Part shown: positions 45,610 through 57,585 of the stretch, piece by piece
How positions within the stretch are numbered: position 1 is the stretch's first letter
How the letters are laid out: each line of letters begins with the position of its first letter
Origin: Fallopia convolvulus
Taxonomy: Eukaryota; Streptophyta; Magnoliopsida; Caryophyllales; Polygonaceae
Direction of reading: 5' to 3'
NCBI GenBank assembly: GCA_964016875.1
Contig: OZ024725.1
Span: 49,087,927 to 49,151,926, forward strand
DNA: 64,000 nt
Position numbers and translations under genes: made by a program
The notes under the pieces: generated by a model
Databases searched by the model: none
What the model saw: the letters and a program-made list of their open reading frames with translations, nothing else
What the model was told of the DNA's origin: nothing

Positions 45610-46635
45610 AGTAAAGCCTACAGATGAAGACTTTGAAGACAGAAGTCCTAAGTTCGAGTTGAAGACCCGCTTTCCAGCGGTTGCTAAGGAAATACAAGAT
45701 TGAAGATTCTACGACAAAGAAGACCCACGGTGGAGCTGAATCCGCGAGGATCTGAGTCGTGACCCGAGCTCGCGGGTGGCCTGTTTCCGCGCGCCGACTT
45801 TGCTTTATTTTATCTTATATTTTATTATATCTTTATAGGTTATTTCGGTTTCTAGTATTAAAGCTTAGTTTCGTATTCAGTTTGAGAGCAGACTTTTGAA
45901 GAGACTACTTTTACTTTTAACCTAGTTTTTATTTCTATTATGGAGAACTAATCTTCCTTGGAGTTTGTTTGATCAAGGAAGCTTTTTTATTGAATTCGTG
46001 AGATTTTGGTAATTTTTCTATCCTTTGGTTAATATCAAAACTCTTGTTTTTATTTATATGATCTATGTTTGATTTTATAAGCCTGATCAACTTGTTTGAT
46101 TGACTTAGATCTACTGTTTGGATTAGGTTTGATTGTTGTTTGTGCAATCTTATTTATCATTGAAACAACTCTTTTCTAGGACCGTGGACTGGAATTGAGA
46201 AAGAGTATTTGATGGTTATTTTATGCATGAGACTCGTTGTTTGATTGCATGAATTGATTTCCTTTTATACTTAATCTTTTGCATGATTTGAATTAAGCGT
46301 TCTTGTTCATATCATAATTTTGCTTGGACCGTGGACAAGCGGAAATCTTTTTATAAGGATTGGAATTAACCGAGGAATTATAGAAAAGTGGATGAATCAA
46401 TGATCGAATGATTAAAAAGATGGAATTGATTGAATGAACTCTGCTTTCCTTTGATTAATTTGAAACTTAATTCTGCTTGCTTGCTTAAACCCAAAACCCT
46501 TGCTTTTGTTCTTTGCTGATTGTTCAAAATACCGATTCTCTTAGGTTCGATCCCTTACTTGCATGTTATACTAGTTTGTAATTTTGGGTAATTTATTTTT
46601 GATCTCGGCACAACGACTTTAGCCGAGTCAGGCGC
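45610..46635 (+). repeat. LTR-like sequence inserted upstream of the transposase exon
   Basis: Non-coding, ~1 kb. It contains repeated TTTTA-type tracts and ends with TTAGGTTCGATCCCTTAC, then TATACTAGTTTGTAATTTTG, the same 3' pattern as at 20303-21830. The transposase frame begins immediately after it, at about 46640, without a convincing start codon, suggesting that an upstream exon has been displaced or lost. Borders approximate; no target duplication found. Confidence 0.4.
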
Positions 46636-46643
46636 CCTACATG

Positions 46644-47854
46644 CTTCATTAGCAACCTATGTAATTTCCACACTCCAAGAAAATACAAATTATGTTCATA
46701 AGGTGTCTTGCTATGATTCTGAATTCACTGGATACATGTGGATGAAACAAATTCTATGTCATGAAAATACAAAGAGGTGTTCCAATGCTATGACAATGGA
46801 ACCTCATGTATTTGAGAAATTGTGCGACGACTTGGAGGCGAATCATGGATTGAAACGGTCTCGCAACATGTCCGTATTGGAGAAGGTGGGCATTTTTGTG
46901 TACACTCTATCTTTGGGAGTATCTAATAGAGATGTATGTGAGAGGTTCCAACGTTCTGGGGATACAATTAGCCGGGCTTTTCATGATGTTTTGACGGCTA
47001 TCACCGGGCGTAATCAAGGGTTTAGTGGGATAGCACGTCGACTATTGCAGCCTAGAGATCCCTCATTTTCAACAATTACAGAGAAGATAAAATCAAAGCC
47101 AAGATTTTCTTTGTTCAAGGTGTGATTCATTCTCTTCCTTTATCATTGTTATGAAGTATAGTTGTTTTGGCATTATTAAAGATATGATTCGTTTGCACCC
47201 TTGTTATGTATTGTGTAGGGAGCAATTGGAGCAATTGATGGGACACACATCCATGGTTGCATTCCGAAGAGTGAGCAATATCCATATAGGAGTCTCAAAG
47301 GAATGATGTCCTTTAATGTGATGGCAGTATGTGACTTTGACATGTACTTCACGTTCATTTCCGCCGGATGGGAAGGGAGTGCTCACCACGCTCGAATCCT
47401 TGACCATGCTTTAACAACCCCGGGCATGAACTTTCCACGGCCCCTAGAAGGTAAGTTCAATCTACCACGCTTTAATGAAACTCGAATCCTTCATGTTGTT
47501 TTTAAGATATATTTTTTTTGTTATATACGAAAGTATAATCTACTTGACAAGGTATATGCGGATAGGACCGGGTACTTGGTTCCATATTCATGCATAAAGT
47601 ACCATCAATCGGAATTCCACAACCATATTCCCGAGAATGCTTATGAAGTCTTCAACAAGGTCCACTCATCTCTTAGAACTACGATTGAACGTTGCTTTGG
47701 CGTATTAAAGAAGAGATGGAAGATATTAGCGGTCATGCCAAACTATAGTGTCCCAACCCAAATTGACATAATCATTGCTTGCTTTGCTCTTTATAACTTT
47801 ATTTTGGAAAACAAGATCCATGATTTCATATTTGATGAAGACTTTGAGGAGTGA
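46644..47854 (+). CDS. PIF/Harbinger transposase (DDE_Tnp_4), probably 5' incomplete
   Basis: Two exons: to 47119 (..RFSLFK) and from 47219 (GAIGAIDGTHIHG..). The 99-bp intron has GT (47120) and AG (47217-47218), and phase is preserved. Residues show the N-terminal HTH-like region (LGVSNRDVCERFQRSGDTISR) and the triad: Asp in GAIDGTHIHG, Asp in NLLDKVYADRTGY, Glu in TTIERCFGVLKKRW. No stop occurs in the frame, which ends FDEDFEE. About 80 bp near 47450-47530 (KFNLPRFNETRILHV..) is extra compared with the family and may be a second intron or insertion. It cuts and integrates the element at TTA sites together with the Myb-like partner. The start codon is unclear: the frame is open leftwards to the LTR-like insertion. 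Confidence 0.75.
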
Positions 47855-48034
47855 GTTTCACCCATGACAGGTGAACTTGGACATGATGGAGGAGCCAGTG
47901 GAATGAGGACCAAAAATATGAACCAGTTGTAAGGGAATAATTGGTACTTGGTACTTGGTTCATATTTTTTCTATGTTTTGGTCATCTCTTTTTGGTGAAC
48001 AAGTTAGAATGGAATTCCACTTAGGTTGTACTTT

Positions 48035-48148
48035 GCTACTTGCTACTTGGTATGTATTTTTTTCTTTTTGATGAACAAGATCCATTAATGACTTTGCTAC
48101 TTGCTACTTGGTATGTATTTTTCTCTTTTTGATGAACAAGATCCATTA
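48035..48148 (+). repeat. Tandem duplication, ~55-bp unit
   Basis: ACTTTGCTACTTGCTACTTG..GATCCATTAATGA occurs twice in succession, downstream of the transposase stop. Confidence 0.7.
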
Positions 48149-48189
48149 ATGAAATTCCGAGTTGATTGCGATCCTTCCGAGGGTTGGGG

Positions 48190-48372
48190 TAAAAAATCTC
48201 CCTATATTTGTCCAAAATCGCCCTATATTTGTCGCAAATCGCCCTATATGTGTCTCAACCCATTTGGCTAACAATCGCCCTATACTTGGTCAAAAAATCA
48301 GCCCTTAACTTGGTCAAAAAATCATCCCTGCATTTGGTAAAAAACCATCCCTGTATTTATCCAAAAACAGTC
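48190..48372 (+). repeat. Degenerate minisatellite, ~20-24 bp unit
   Basis: About eight imperfect copies of a unit like AAAATCGCCCTATATTTGTC, drifting to AAAATCATCCCTGCATTTGG. It lies in the convergent intergenic region between the two transposon genes. Confidence 0.65.
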
Positions 48373-48665
48373 ATCTACAAAGCACACAATGAAACATACA
48401 ATCCTGTAAAACCGAAACAAAACACTATCCAATATGCCAAAATAAAAACTAGAATCCAAAACACAATCCCTGCTCATAGCAAATAGTTTCCACAAACACA
48501 ATCCAAATCACAATCCACAAAACCTAACAATACAAACACCAAATTATCCAAACACCAACAACAATTCATAAAACCTAACAATCCAAACACCAAATGATCC
48601 AAAACACCAACAACAGACATAATAATCCAAAACATAAACAACAACCCAAACAAGATAAACGCCAA

Positions 48666-49660
48666 CTACATGTACGGATATGTCGGATCCATGTCACCAT
48701 TTTCGTAGTATATTCCATCCACCTCGGGGAACTCACTTAGCTCATCATCTTCATCCTCTTTAGCTAGTGGACGACTCAAGTTGTTCTCTTTTGGTGCCCA
48801 CAACTCATCCATGGCATCGCTCAACCTTGAATCCATGTCACGGGGTATAAAGCGCTGGAATTTTGAATTTTCCTACAACACAAGAATAAGGGTGAATTAA
48901 TACTTAACTTAAGCACTCAAAACTAATCATGTACAAGTTTAAAAATCCATTCATATTCTTACCCTTGTCTTAGCCGCCCACCACCAATCATCACCAACGA
49001 CTCTTCCACTAGAACGATCCCAATTGATGTCACCTGCAGTACAACGAAATTCTGTCCAAAGCCTCCACACCCTTCTTGATAGCTCAAACTTAGCCTTTAG
49101 GGTGCCCACAAAAAACCAAATACCAGTGGCATGATGCATCCTTCGCCTTACCTCTGCGAAATCAGTAATCCCAGATTGTTCAAATTGAGGATCTAACTCT
49201 TTCATGACAGCCAAAAGAGCACAAGTACAATCTGCATGCCAAGCCATTGGAGTTGCCATGTTCACGTAATATAACATATGATTGAAACAAGATATGATAT
49301 GATTTAAATCAACCAAGCATTTATTTTTCATTCCTTTCTACAACATTAAGCTAAACTAAATAAGGTTGAAACTACATAATTGAAATCAAACAATCAACAA
49401 TTCACCTTGAAATCATTCATTTTCCTTTCTAACAAATCAATCCTTTCACGCAGGACATCTTCAGTGACATGGGCACTATATAACTCCACATTCAATTGAT
49501 CTACCACGTGGTGGAGACTCTCCCTTTCCTTTCTTAAGTCTTGTATAATTGCAACTAAGTGATCTACCGCTTTAGTAGGACTACAATTCCCCTTAATAAG
49601 GTCAAGTGTGATATCTAAGTCACTTTGGGTGCTAGAGCAATCTGATCTTGATGAGGACAT
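48666..49660 (-). CDS. Harbinger Myb/SANT-like DNA-binding protein, three exons
   Basis: Exons 49660-49406, 49337-48963 and 48872-48666 join in phase 0 with GT-AG introns and give an uninterrupted ~278-residue protein. Exon 1 (MSSSRSDCSST..) is coiled-coil rich (LRKERESLHHVVDQL). Exon 2 has the Myb/SANT-like fold with conserved Trp (TGIWFFVGTLKAKF, VWRLWTEF, DDWWWAAKTR). Exon 3 is acidic (LAKEDEDDELSEFPEVDG). Harbinger elements encode such a partner, which binds the transposase and the element ends and aids nuclear import. It converges on the transposase gene, with 0.8 kb between them. Exon structure is my reading of splice signals and is not transcript-backed. Confidence 0.75.
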
Positions 49661-50404
49661 CCTATTTACTAGGGCAAAATCATCAATTATACAATTAAAA
49701 GAATGTTTACCAACATACAACAACAAGTAGAGACATCAACAAGCACAACTTATAGCAACCAAGTAGAGACATGAACAAGCACAATATTGTTAATGTAATT
49801 AGGGTTCTTCTTTTGTGGTAAATTTGGGTTTTAACGGATAATTCTACATTATTTCTATAATTCTTTTCAAGTAATAATTTGGATTCTTTTCCAGGGTTAT
49901 GTGGGAGGAATTCAAATTTCCAAATCAAGAGAAAAGCTTCTAGATCTACCAAATTCCAGATCTAAAAAAAAAATTCCAGATCCAAATTAGGGTTCATACA
50001 TGAAAAAATTGAAAACTCCAGATCTAGGGTACAAATTAATAGATCTAGGGTAAAAATTAATTGAAAACTCCAGATTCAAATTTCTTCACATACCTTCTCT
50101 TTAGATCTTGAAAAAGAGCGAACAAGAGGGAAAATCGGGCCTTGGAGACCTCGGTGAAGTGGATTGTCCGTCGGCCTTCGTCTTCTTCCGTCCGCCTACT
50201 GGCCTGGTTCTCGGCGCCGGCACTAACGTCGACTCTGGTGTTGTGTGCGTCGTCTCCAACGAAGCTGTTGAACGTCTCGTGCATCGTCTTCAACAGCAAT
50301 GGGAAATCGGGGAGAGAGAGAGAGGAGAGGGGTAGGTGGTGTCTCAAATTGGGTATTTATATGAGGGTATTTTGGTGGGGCCCATGTGCTTACACTTTTG
50401 TGGG

Positions 50405-50587
50405 ATAAGCATGCTTAAACCGATAAGCATGGGGTGTTGATTATTTTTTTTTTGCTTATAAGCATGTGCTTACACGTTGCTTAAAATAGGAGAGAAATGT
50501 GTGTTCGGCAATGCTTATGTGCTTCTTTCTGCATATAAGCAATTTTGTACTTATAAGCACACTAAATAAGTACAAACGAATGCACCC
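50405..50587. repeat. Harbinger right terminus with subterminal AAGCA repeats
   Basis: Terminal GGGTGCATTCG (inverted) at 50577-50587. The preceding ~180 bp hold about ten ATAAGCA/TGCTTA motifs in both orientations, for example GCTTATAAGCA. These are likely binding sites for the Myb-like partner or transposase (inference). Confidence 0.6.
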
Positions 50588-50638
50588 TTAGTAAATTCGT
50601 CTTGAATTATAGTTGTCATTAGTGTTACAATACTTAGG

Positions 50639-50978
50639 CTCTGATACCAGGAAAATGAAATGCCTCTGATACCAGAAATATGAAACAGCTCTGATACCAC
50701 TTTGTTGGTTTTAACAAAGGAAGAAGACAACAATATATTCGTTATACTTGTTTGCCCACACTCCCAACATAACAAATAACATCTACATTTGACATAAAGA
50801 GTGGCTTAGTTTACCATGTTGTTAAAGTATTTAAAAAGTTTGTTATAAATTATGAATGTCTCTTACTAACTAAGAATTTCTGCTATGTAGGTTGCAAGTC
50901 CTTAAACTCAATCAGGTCGAAAGGAAATCGCACAAAGTCTTCAGGTTCGCTCTCCAATTCATTGAATATTGTCGATTT
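50639..50978 (-). repeat. Copia-like LTR fragment with triplicated tRNA-iMet primer site, copy 1
   Basis: CTCTGATACCA (complement TGGTATCAGAG, the initiator-Met primer site) occurs three times at a 25-bp period (50639, 50664, 50689). The third lies 3 bp before TGTTGGTTTTAACA, a plausible LTR start. The segment is repeated at 51916-52245. A short ORF (50883-51134) is open only here and matches nothing I know. Confidence 0.6.
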
Positions 50979-51455
50979 CTCCATTTCAAGCATATGAATT
51001 TCATTTTTCAGAATGCGGAAATCTTTCTTATTTGAGACTACATTCATCTTTTCAATAGAGTATATAGCTTCTTCATTTAACCTTGAGAAACAATTATCAA
51101 TGTTGCTCCTTGTTGTGCAATGAATAGTATTCAATGTTTGTCAATATTATGCCAAAAGTCTAATCTTAATGAAAATATACAAATGAGGGTATGCAAATGG
51201 TTATACACAATATATAGAGTATGCATATATACCTTAGAGTCCGAGAAAAGGAAATCCGTGCACAATAATTTTTTAAAATGATTTCTAACATCCTATTTTC
51301 CTACAAAGCAAGAATGTTAATTTTGCATTGGCACCTTCTATTAGGTCACGTATAAAGACGGAATCAGTCAATGAGTTAGGGTGAGAGCTCGTTGCCTTGG
51401 TAGGGTTGTTTTGAAGTGGAAGGCGGGTATAAAGAAAGTGGTTTATGGGTGTGGG

Positions 51456-51790
51456 TGCTTGTGAGAGGATTGCTATGCGATCGATGTATTTATATGAGAC
51501 TGTTGTAAAAAACATTGCCTTTTGCACGCAGATGTTATTTCGTTGTTCACTCTTGCAGTTTAATTTAGCAAATAATGTGTGGTTGAATTTATACAATTTG
51601 AATTTGCCATAATATGGGGTATTACTTTGGGTTGGATTTCATATTAAATGTTATAATTTTTTATTTGTTTGTATTCAATATGGATAGGTATTAAAATAAG
51701 AAAAAGTTGCTTCCGTTTTTATTTTTTAATGGTATATATAGATATAGGGTATTAATTTGAAGTATTTGTTTGGTGAGGCTTGTTTCATAA
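51456..51790. repeat. Direct repeat of 53783-54093, copy 1
   Basis: About 320 bp starting GTGAGAGGATTGCTATGCGATCG and ending at a GGGTATTAATTTGAA..TTTGTTTGGTGA segment recurs at 53783-54093 with ~10% mismatch. Non-coding. Confidence 0.75.
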
Positions 51791-51915
51791 AACTAAGTAC
51801 GGTAATGACAATATATAAATATATATTTTAATTTAATTTGCAAGAAATGAGCATTAATGGATGGATCAGATTGGTTGAAACGGAACAAATTGCGTGAATG
51901 ATTACAAGACTTAGG

Positions 51916-52245
51916 CTCTAATACCAGGAATATGAAATGGCTCTGATACCAGGAATATGAAACAGCTCTGATACCAATTTGTTGGTTTTAACAGAATAAG
52001 AAGACAACAATATATTCGTTGTAATTGTTTGCCAACACTCCCAACATAACCAATAACATATACATTTGCCATAAAGAGTGACTTAGTTTACCATGTTGTA
52101 AAAGTATTTAAAAAATTTGCTATAAATTATGAATGTCTCTTACTAAGTATTTCTGCTCTTTAGGTTGCAAGTCATCAAACCCAATTAGTTCGAAAGGAAA
52201 TCGCACCAAGCCTCTCCAATTCATTGAGTATTTGTCGATTTCAGT
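51916..52245 (-). repeat. Copia-like LTR fragment with triplicated primer site, copy 2
   Basis: Same layout as 50639-50978: primer-site motifs at 51916 (one mismatch), 51941 and 51966, then TGTTGGTTTTAACA at 51980. The sequence leaves copy 1 at about 52245, where unrelated DNA starts. Confidence 0.6.
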
Positions 52246-53782
52246 AACACCCCCGTTTTTCCTTCGGATATATTACCGCCAGTGACCATGAAATTTACTT
52301 TCCGAAGCAACCCTAGGCTTTCACAACATACAAACTCAAATACAAATAATAATTCATAAACCCTTTGTTAAATTAATGTGACTGTTAAACAATAAATTCT
52401 TCAACTTGCGGAATACAAAATATATTTGTTAATGCTTGCGGAAATACTCAATACGGTCCTCACAAACCAAGGATCTCGACCTTTTATTTTAAACGAAAAC
52501 TCAAATAAAATTCTTCAACTTCTTCAGTCTTGTAGCTCTACTTCTCTACTTCCTGATGTGTCGTATAGGGACGGTGCACACCAGTCGGCCATGCAAAAGA
52601 AAGAAAGCATTCGGGATAGTCTTGTAACATACTAAGCAAGTGGAATTTATGTGAGGGTTCTTGTGACTTGTTTTAATTAGACAATCGAATTTCGAATGAA
52701 AGTCGGTCGATGATATCTAACCAAAATAGTTTCACGAAAAAGAAATATGCCGAAAAGATAAGGACACCACAAAATATGGTTCCTATAAGGAAGAAAGGTT
52801 TGTTGGGAACTTTAATATTCATACAAGTTTTCGAAAAACCCCTCAACTAATCGGGCCTATAATCAACCCCACCGAATGCGTGTTGTCCGAATTCATATTG
52901 GAAAATAGACCTTTCAAAGCCGGGAGCAAGAGTAGTTTTACAAGTCGTAGTCAACCGCCCGTGTTCATTTATTATGTGCATTGGCACTTATCTTACGTTA
53001 ATGACAAAACGTTGCATTTGACTTGGTATCTTTCAAAATGGCAACGCGGTATGCCAAAGACATTGGGTTTGAGGTTCCCAAGAGAAAGAGTAACGGAATT
53101 CTATGTTCCGATATGAAGCACTAGCTAGGCGCGGCACCCTCAGAACGATTGAGCAGGTATGGTCATGACCAACACTAGGGTCTATGTCCATCATAATGCA
53201 ATTGTTATAAAGATTTGTTCAGGAATTTAGAATTCTCACCCCTAGTTCTACGTACGCTAGAAACACAACAACGACTCTCATAGGAGATCTTGAAACACAC
53301 AAAGTACAACAAGCAACTTATGTATAAATTTCAGCGCGAACTAATAATAAAAATAATAAGCTACCTTACTCATGTATCATTATTTCTAAGCAATAATAAA
53401 AATCCTAAATCCATTTCACTTTATAACATAGGTCATTATTTCTAAACAACCTAGATTCATTTTATTCAAACAAGCGTTCCCAACAAACATGCAACATGAA
53501 TAACGATATCCATGACAAAATATGAAAGCGAACTACCACTTACCTTGATTGCATAGAAAGGAAAGTTGTCTTTCAATCGAGGTTGAAACCCTACAATCGA
53601 GTTTCCTTTCCTGATTTACACAAATAAATACAAAATAAATTATACTTATTTTATTTTGTTCATTTCTTTAAAAGTTGAAATCCTAAAATCTATTTAAATT
53701 TGATATCCTTATTATTTTTTTATTATTTAATTATTTTAATCAATCTACCAATACCAGTACACCACTAATTTATTTATTTTTG
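52246..53782. other. Insertion or replacement segment, LTR-like, no gene
   Basis: Starts AGTAACACCCCCGTTTTTCC, a pattern reminiscent of chromovirus LTR edges, and interrupts the duplicated block (copy 1 has different sequence at this point). It carries no supported ORF; the predicted one at 52880-53116 lacks any family signature. Class uncertain. Confidence 0.35.
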
Positions 53783-54093
53783 GTGAGAGGATTGCTATGC
53801 GATCGATGTATTTATATGAGACTATTGTAAAAAACGATGCACTTTGCACACAGACGTTATTCTGTTATTCACTCTTGTGCTTTAATTTGGGAAATAATGT
53901 GTGGTTTGATTTATATAATTTGAATTAGCCATAATATGGGGTATTAATTTGGGTTGGATTTCATATTAAATGTCATAATTTTGTATTTGTTTGTATTCAA
54001 TCTGGATAGGCATTAAAATATGAAAAACTTGCTTCCATTTTTAGTTTTAATTCATATGGGGTATTAATTTGAACTATTTGTTTGGTGACGTTG
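53783..54093. repeat. Direct repeat of 51456-51790, copy 2
   Basis: See 51456-51790. The order of the two repeat pairs shows one ancestral block duplicated head to tail, with copy 2 later altered in the middle. Confidence 0.75.
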
Positions 54094-54644
54094 ATTCACA
54101 TGGAAATGAGTCTTATCCTAAACTGATTTTTCCACTCTTAGAGAACAAAAGATGTAATAAAAGTAGCTAGACTAGTTAAATTCTCATAAATCACTTAAGA
54201 ACTCCAAAACTAGTTACAACTTCTAAAGAATAGAATGTATCAAAAACAAAATGTTTCTAAAGTTAGTAATGCATTAGAGATGCAAACTTTAGGTTAAAAT
54301 TTAAAATTGCACCTGCGAGGGTCTTCAAAAGCTCAACTTCAAGGTGACTCAAACACAACTAGGTAAAGAAACCACTAGACTGGATAGCTACTAAGTTAGA
54401 ATGCACCCGTGATGCATAACTTCCGATTGAAAATGCACTAGAGATGCAAACTTTAGGTTGAAAACGTACTAACATCGCTTCTAACTTTAATGAGTGAGCT
54501 TTATTGGACATCTAAGGACTCTTCCTTGATCAACGTTCGGTTTTGATGATGGCTTCTTCAATGCTTCATACTTATACTCGTCTTGGATTGGAAATGGTTC
54601 AGTGAATGAGTCTTGGATCATCCTCGGTTGGTTAGTATCAAAGA
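54094..54644. other. Non-coding sequence with a short internal repeat
   Basis: ATGCA(C/T)TAGAGATGCAAACT followed by TTAGGTT occurs twice (about 54268 and 54429). No coding content supported. Confidence 0.4.
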
Positions 54645-55474
54645 GAAGAAGGCTTCGACCATCAAAGATGAGTAGAGAGGACATTAAAGAGTTTTTGAAA
54701 TATCCATTAGCTTTAACCTACATTTTCAATGCTACCATTAAGAAGAGAAAGAGAAGGAAGAATAATTTTTTAAGGAGATTATGGCTAAGGAAACATCTAT
54801 ATGGAATTTGGTGCCTTTTGTTCAACAATTCATCCTCAATAGTAGATCTTTTTTCAAGTTCCTAAATTCCTTTGCACTTAATGTCACAGACAATTAGATA
54901 TCATATTTTAAAAAATTATTACTATTTTTAATGCAGAATGCAATGAAAGGATCTTTGATTTTCCAAACGAAGTTAATCCAAGTCTTCTAACAAATAGTCA
55001 GTACTACGAGTTTTTCGATTTACATGTTTGATGAATTTTAACTATCATGAACATGACTAAGAATTTTAGTCAAGGATCAGTAAGTTTTACCTTGAATGTA
55101 ATTGATGAAAGAATAGACAAAATAGGAAGAGTAATTATTAATTAGTTATTTTTTATTTTTATTTTAGATTAGTGGAGTATCTAATTAATTTATATTTCCT
55201 TCCTTGATTTCTCATAATATTTATCCCAACTAGCTATCCCTATATGACTCAACAAATTTTACTTTCTCGATCTTGATGTTTATTCTCAGTTTTGATTTTT
55301 AATGTTATTTCTAAGCCTTATATCAATATTCTTAACTAAACCTTAACTATGCCATGTAGCATGTAGCCATGTTTATTTTTTATCTTTAATTTTTTAGTAT
55401 TTACATTACATATATATTATTATAATATTATACTTATTTAATGAAAAATTATATCATAAAATATATGGATGAAG
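54645..55474 (+). repeat. Segmental duplicate, copy 1 (without MITE)
   Basis: About 830 bp alignable to 60535-61686 in the same orientation. Both start near CATCAAAGATGAGTAGAGAGG and end near ATATATGGATGAAG. A short ORF (MSREDIKEFLK..) exists in both copies (54669 onwards and 60558 onwards) but diverges by frameshift after ~45 codons and matches no family I know. Copy 1 keeps the empty site of the MITE at about 54923-54932. Confidence 0.75.
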
Positions 55475-55512
55475 ATATTAATATTCACTTGCTTGTTCTA
55501 TTATATAATGTA

Positions 55513-55545
55513 CTAGAAATTGTGCCCGTGCTACGCACGGATTAA
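55513..55545 (-). mobile_element. Helitron-like 3' terminus, first
   Basis: On the minus strand: CCGTGCGTAGCACGG hairpin, then GCACAATTT, then CTAG followed by T. This is the classic Helitron 3' end (hairpin plus CTRR, inserted next to T). The matching TC-type 5' end to the right was not found. Confidence 0.55.
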
Positions 55546-57110
55546 GTTTTTCTTTTCAAACTTTAAACCAACTTTTTTATTTTCTGAACATAGATTAATG
55601 GTTAAAACAAACAATAAAACCTTGGCCAATGGGAGTTTAATGAGGATATGAACTGAGCTAAATTTCTTTCTAGAGAGACTACACTATGTAGTATATATAC
55701 AATAATAGTAATATTCGTTTTGAATCAATATGTGAAGTATCCAATGTAATTTTGAGTTGTGTATGTCCATTTTTTTCTTTGGTTGCCCATTGGTTCACCA
55801 GAACTTCTTGGCTACGTCCTGACTATATCGAATCTGATCCGGGTCGTGCACTTGACTTTGGTTGGTGAGTCTCCCAAAACGAATACTACTATTTTGAGCC
55901 GTGTGTGTTCATTTAGTGTGTAAAATCACAACCCGGTCTTCCTGAAACCACCATAACATTATGCATGATAACCTGCCATTTTAGATTAACACATGCATAT
56001 TCATAGACCTTTTATTTTTATAACAAATGAAAAAAGGGTAGAATATACCATTGTGATATTGACTTTCTAACTTTACTCGATGAATTATTTGACTTGGTCT
56101 TGCCAAAGTTGAAGTCATTATTTTCTAAGAAAATGATTCACCTTTAATTTTATAAACAACAAAATGTAAAAGTTAAAAATTCTAATGTGTGACAATAACA
56201 AAAATTATGGCAATTAAACTAATAATTATATAGAAAAATACAACTCTTATATCAAAATCAAAATTTAAACATAAAATTTAAATCTTACCTTTGGTGATTA
56301 GATTAATTCTTTCAATTCATCTTGCGCGTGATGCTAATCTCCTTAATAGCATCAAAATAGTTGTAGTGAAGCCAAATAATAACCTTTTTTCTTTCTATCA
56401 AAAAAAAAATAATGACTTTCTTTCTTGTTAGTAATATTAGAAGAGTCATTGACCTCCTCCGATCATTCTATATATAATAGGAAACTTAGATATTATCTTT
56501 CATGTTTAATCCTTCACAATCAAATTATACTACTCTTATCTTCACCAAACCAAATAATTATACTAATCTTATTGAAAACGGAAGTAATATAAAAACCATT
56601 ATTTGAATGGGTATTATGACTAACCTTAATTCACTGAAGCGTGATGATCAACCTGCACGTATGAGAAACAAAGAAAGTGTCTTCCCCCACGTAAACAACT
56701 ATTGTGTATATAAGCGTATTTTGGATATGGGAAGTCACACGATAGCTTTCTTCTATTTAATTAATTAGGAATTAAAATTAAAAACACAATTTAATTAGGG
56801 GATATTTTTTTAAGGGAAATTAGGGGATAAGTTAGTATTAGTACATACGTTACACATTCTTGAAATAAATACCGCATTATATTGATTAATATATATTATA
56901 TTTCCTAGAATTTGTAACGTACATCTCATGTAAACGTATATGGGTACATCCATGTAAGATGAAGAATGTATAACATACTATACATAGATTGACATTCATT
57001 ACCGAAGATTGACAATGTATTTTTTTAACTTGACTTTTCAAACAAATATTCGAAAAAATAATAACATCATTTCTAATGTATATTCTATAATATATTATGT
57101 AATGTGTGTT
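55546..57110. other. AT-rich sequence, no features supported
   Basis: No ORF, repeat pair or terminal motif is convincing here. It may be Helitron interior. Confidence 0.4.
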
Positions 57111-57115
57111 GTCTT

Positions 57116-57116
<1 letters not shown>

Positions 57117-57146
<30 letters not shown>

Positions 57147-57147
57147 C
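57117..57147 (+). repeat. (TA)n(TG)n microsatellite
   Basis: TATATATATATATG followed by about nine TG units. Confidence 0.9.
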
Positions 57148-57585
57148 TATTTTCAAATTTAAGAATAAGGATGATGGTACATGTATTCACAAATAAATAT
57201 TGTTGTGTATTAGGAAGTGTATGTATGCATTCTTTGAAATGTTAATAATTTTATTTATTAATATTGTCTTATATTTTTGGTTTGAAATAAAATAGCTAAT
57301 TAATTATATGGACATTTATTGATTTTATTTTAATTAATAAATATGTTATTATTATTATTTAGATGTATGTTTAAAAGATATTATAAAAAATCTTAGTATT
57401 TGAATAAGCATTAATTATAATATTTTAATGATTTATAGAAATCGTATAAATTGAATGAGCATTAATTATGGAGAATATTTAACCTTATAGTGTTATAGAT
57501 TTACCATATGGTTACAATGAAATTATAAATTATCTTATTAATTGTATGGGCATTAATTATCAAGTTATTTAAGTTTATAGTATTA

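Larger units (their letters stand above)
45590..50587 (+). mobile_element. PIF/Harbinger DNA transposon with transposase and Myb-like genes
   Basis: The right end reads ACGAATGCACCC followed by TTA (50588-50590). The left candidate is TTA (45587-45589) followed by GGGTGTTTATTTGTA, which resembles the inverted right end (GGGTGCATTCGTTTGTA). TTA duplications and GGG-type ends are Harbinger hallmarks. It carries the expected two convergent genes: DDE transposase on plus and Myb/SANT-like on minus. The left end is less certain, because LTR-like DNA occupies ~45610-46635. Confidence 0.7.

Noticed and set aside
48190..48372. CRISPR-like or clustered spaced repeats
   Set aside because: Units are degenerate, contiguous and eukaryotic in context; this is a decayed minisatellite.
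50639..50699. tRNA gene fragment
   Set aside because: Only the 11-nt primer-site complement of initiator tRNA-Met is present, with no cloverleaf or Pol III boxes.
50883..51134. 83-codon ORF next to copy 1 of the copia-like fragment
   Set aside because: Not open in the second copy and matches nothing recognisable.
52880..53116. 78-codon ORF in the replacement segment
   Set aside because: No family signature, no neighbours of support, and a length expected by chance.
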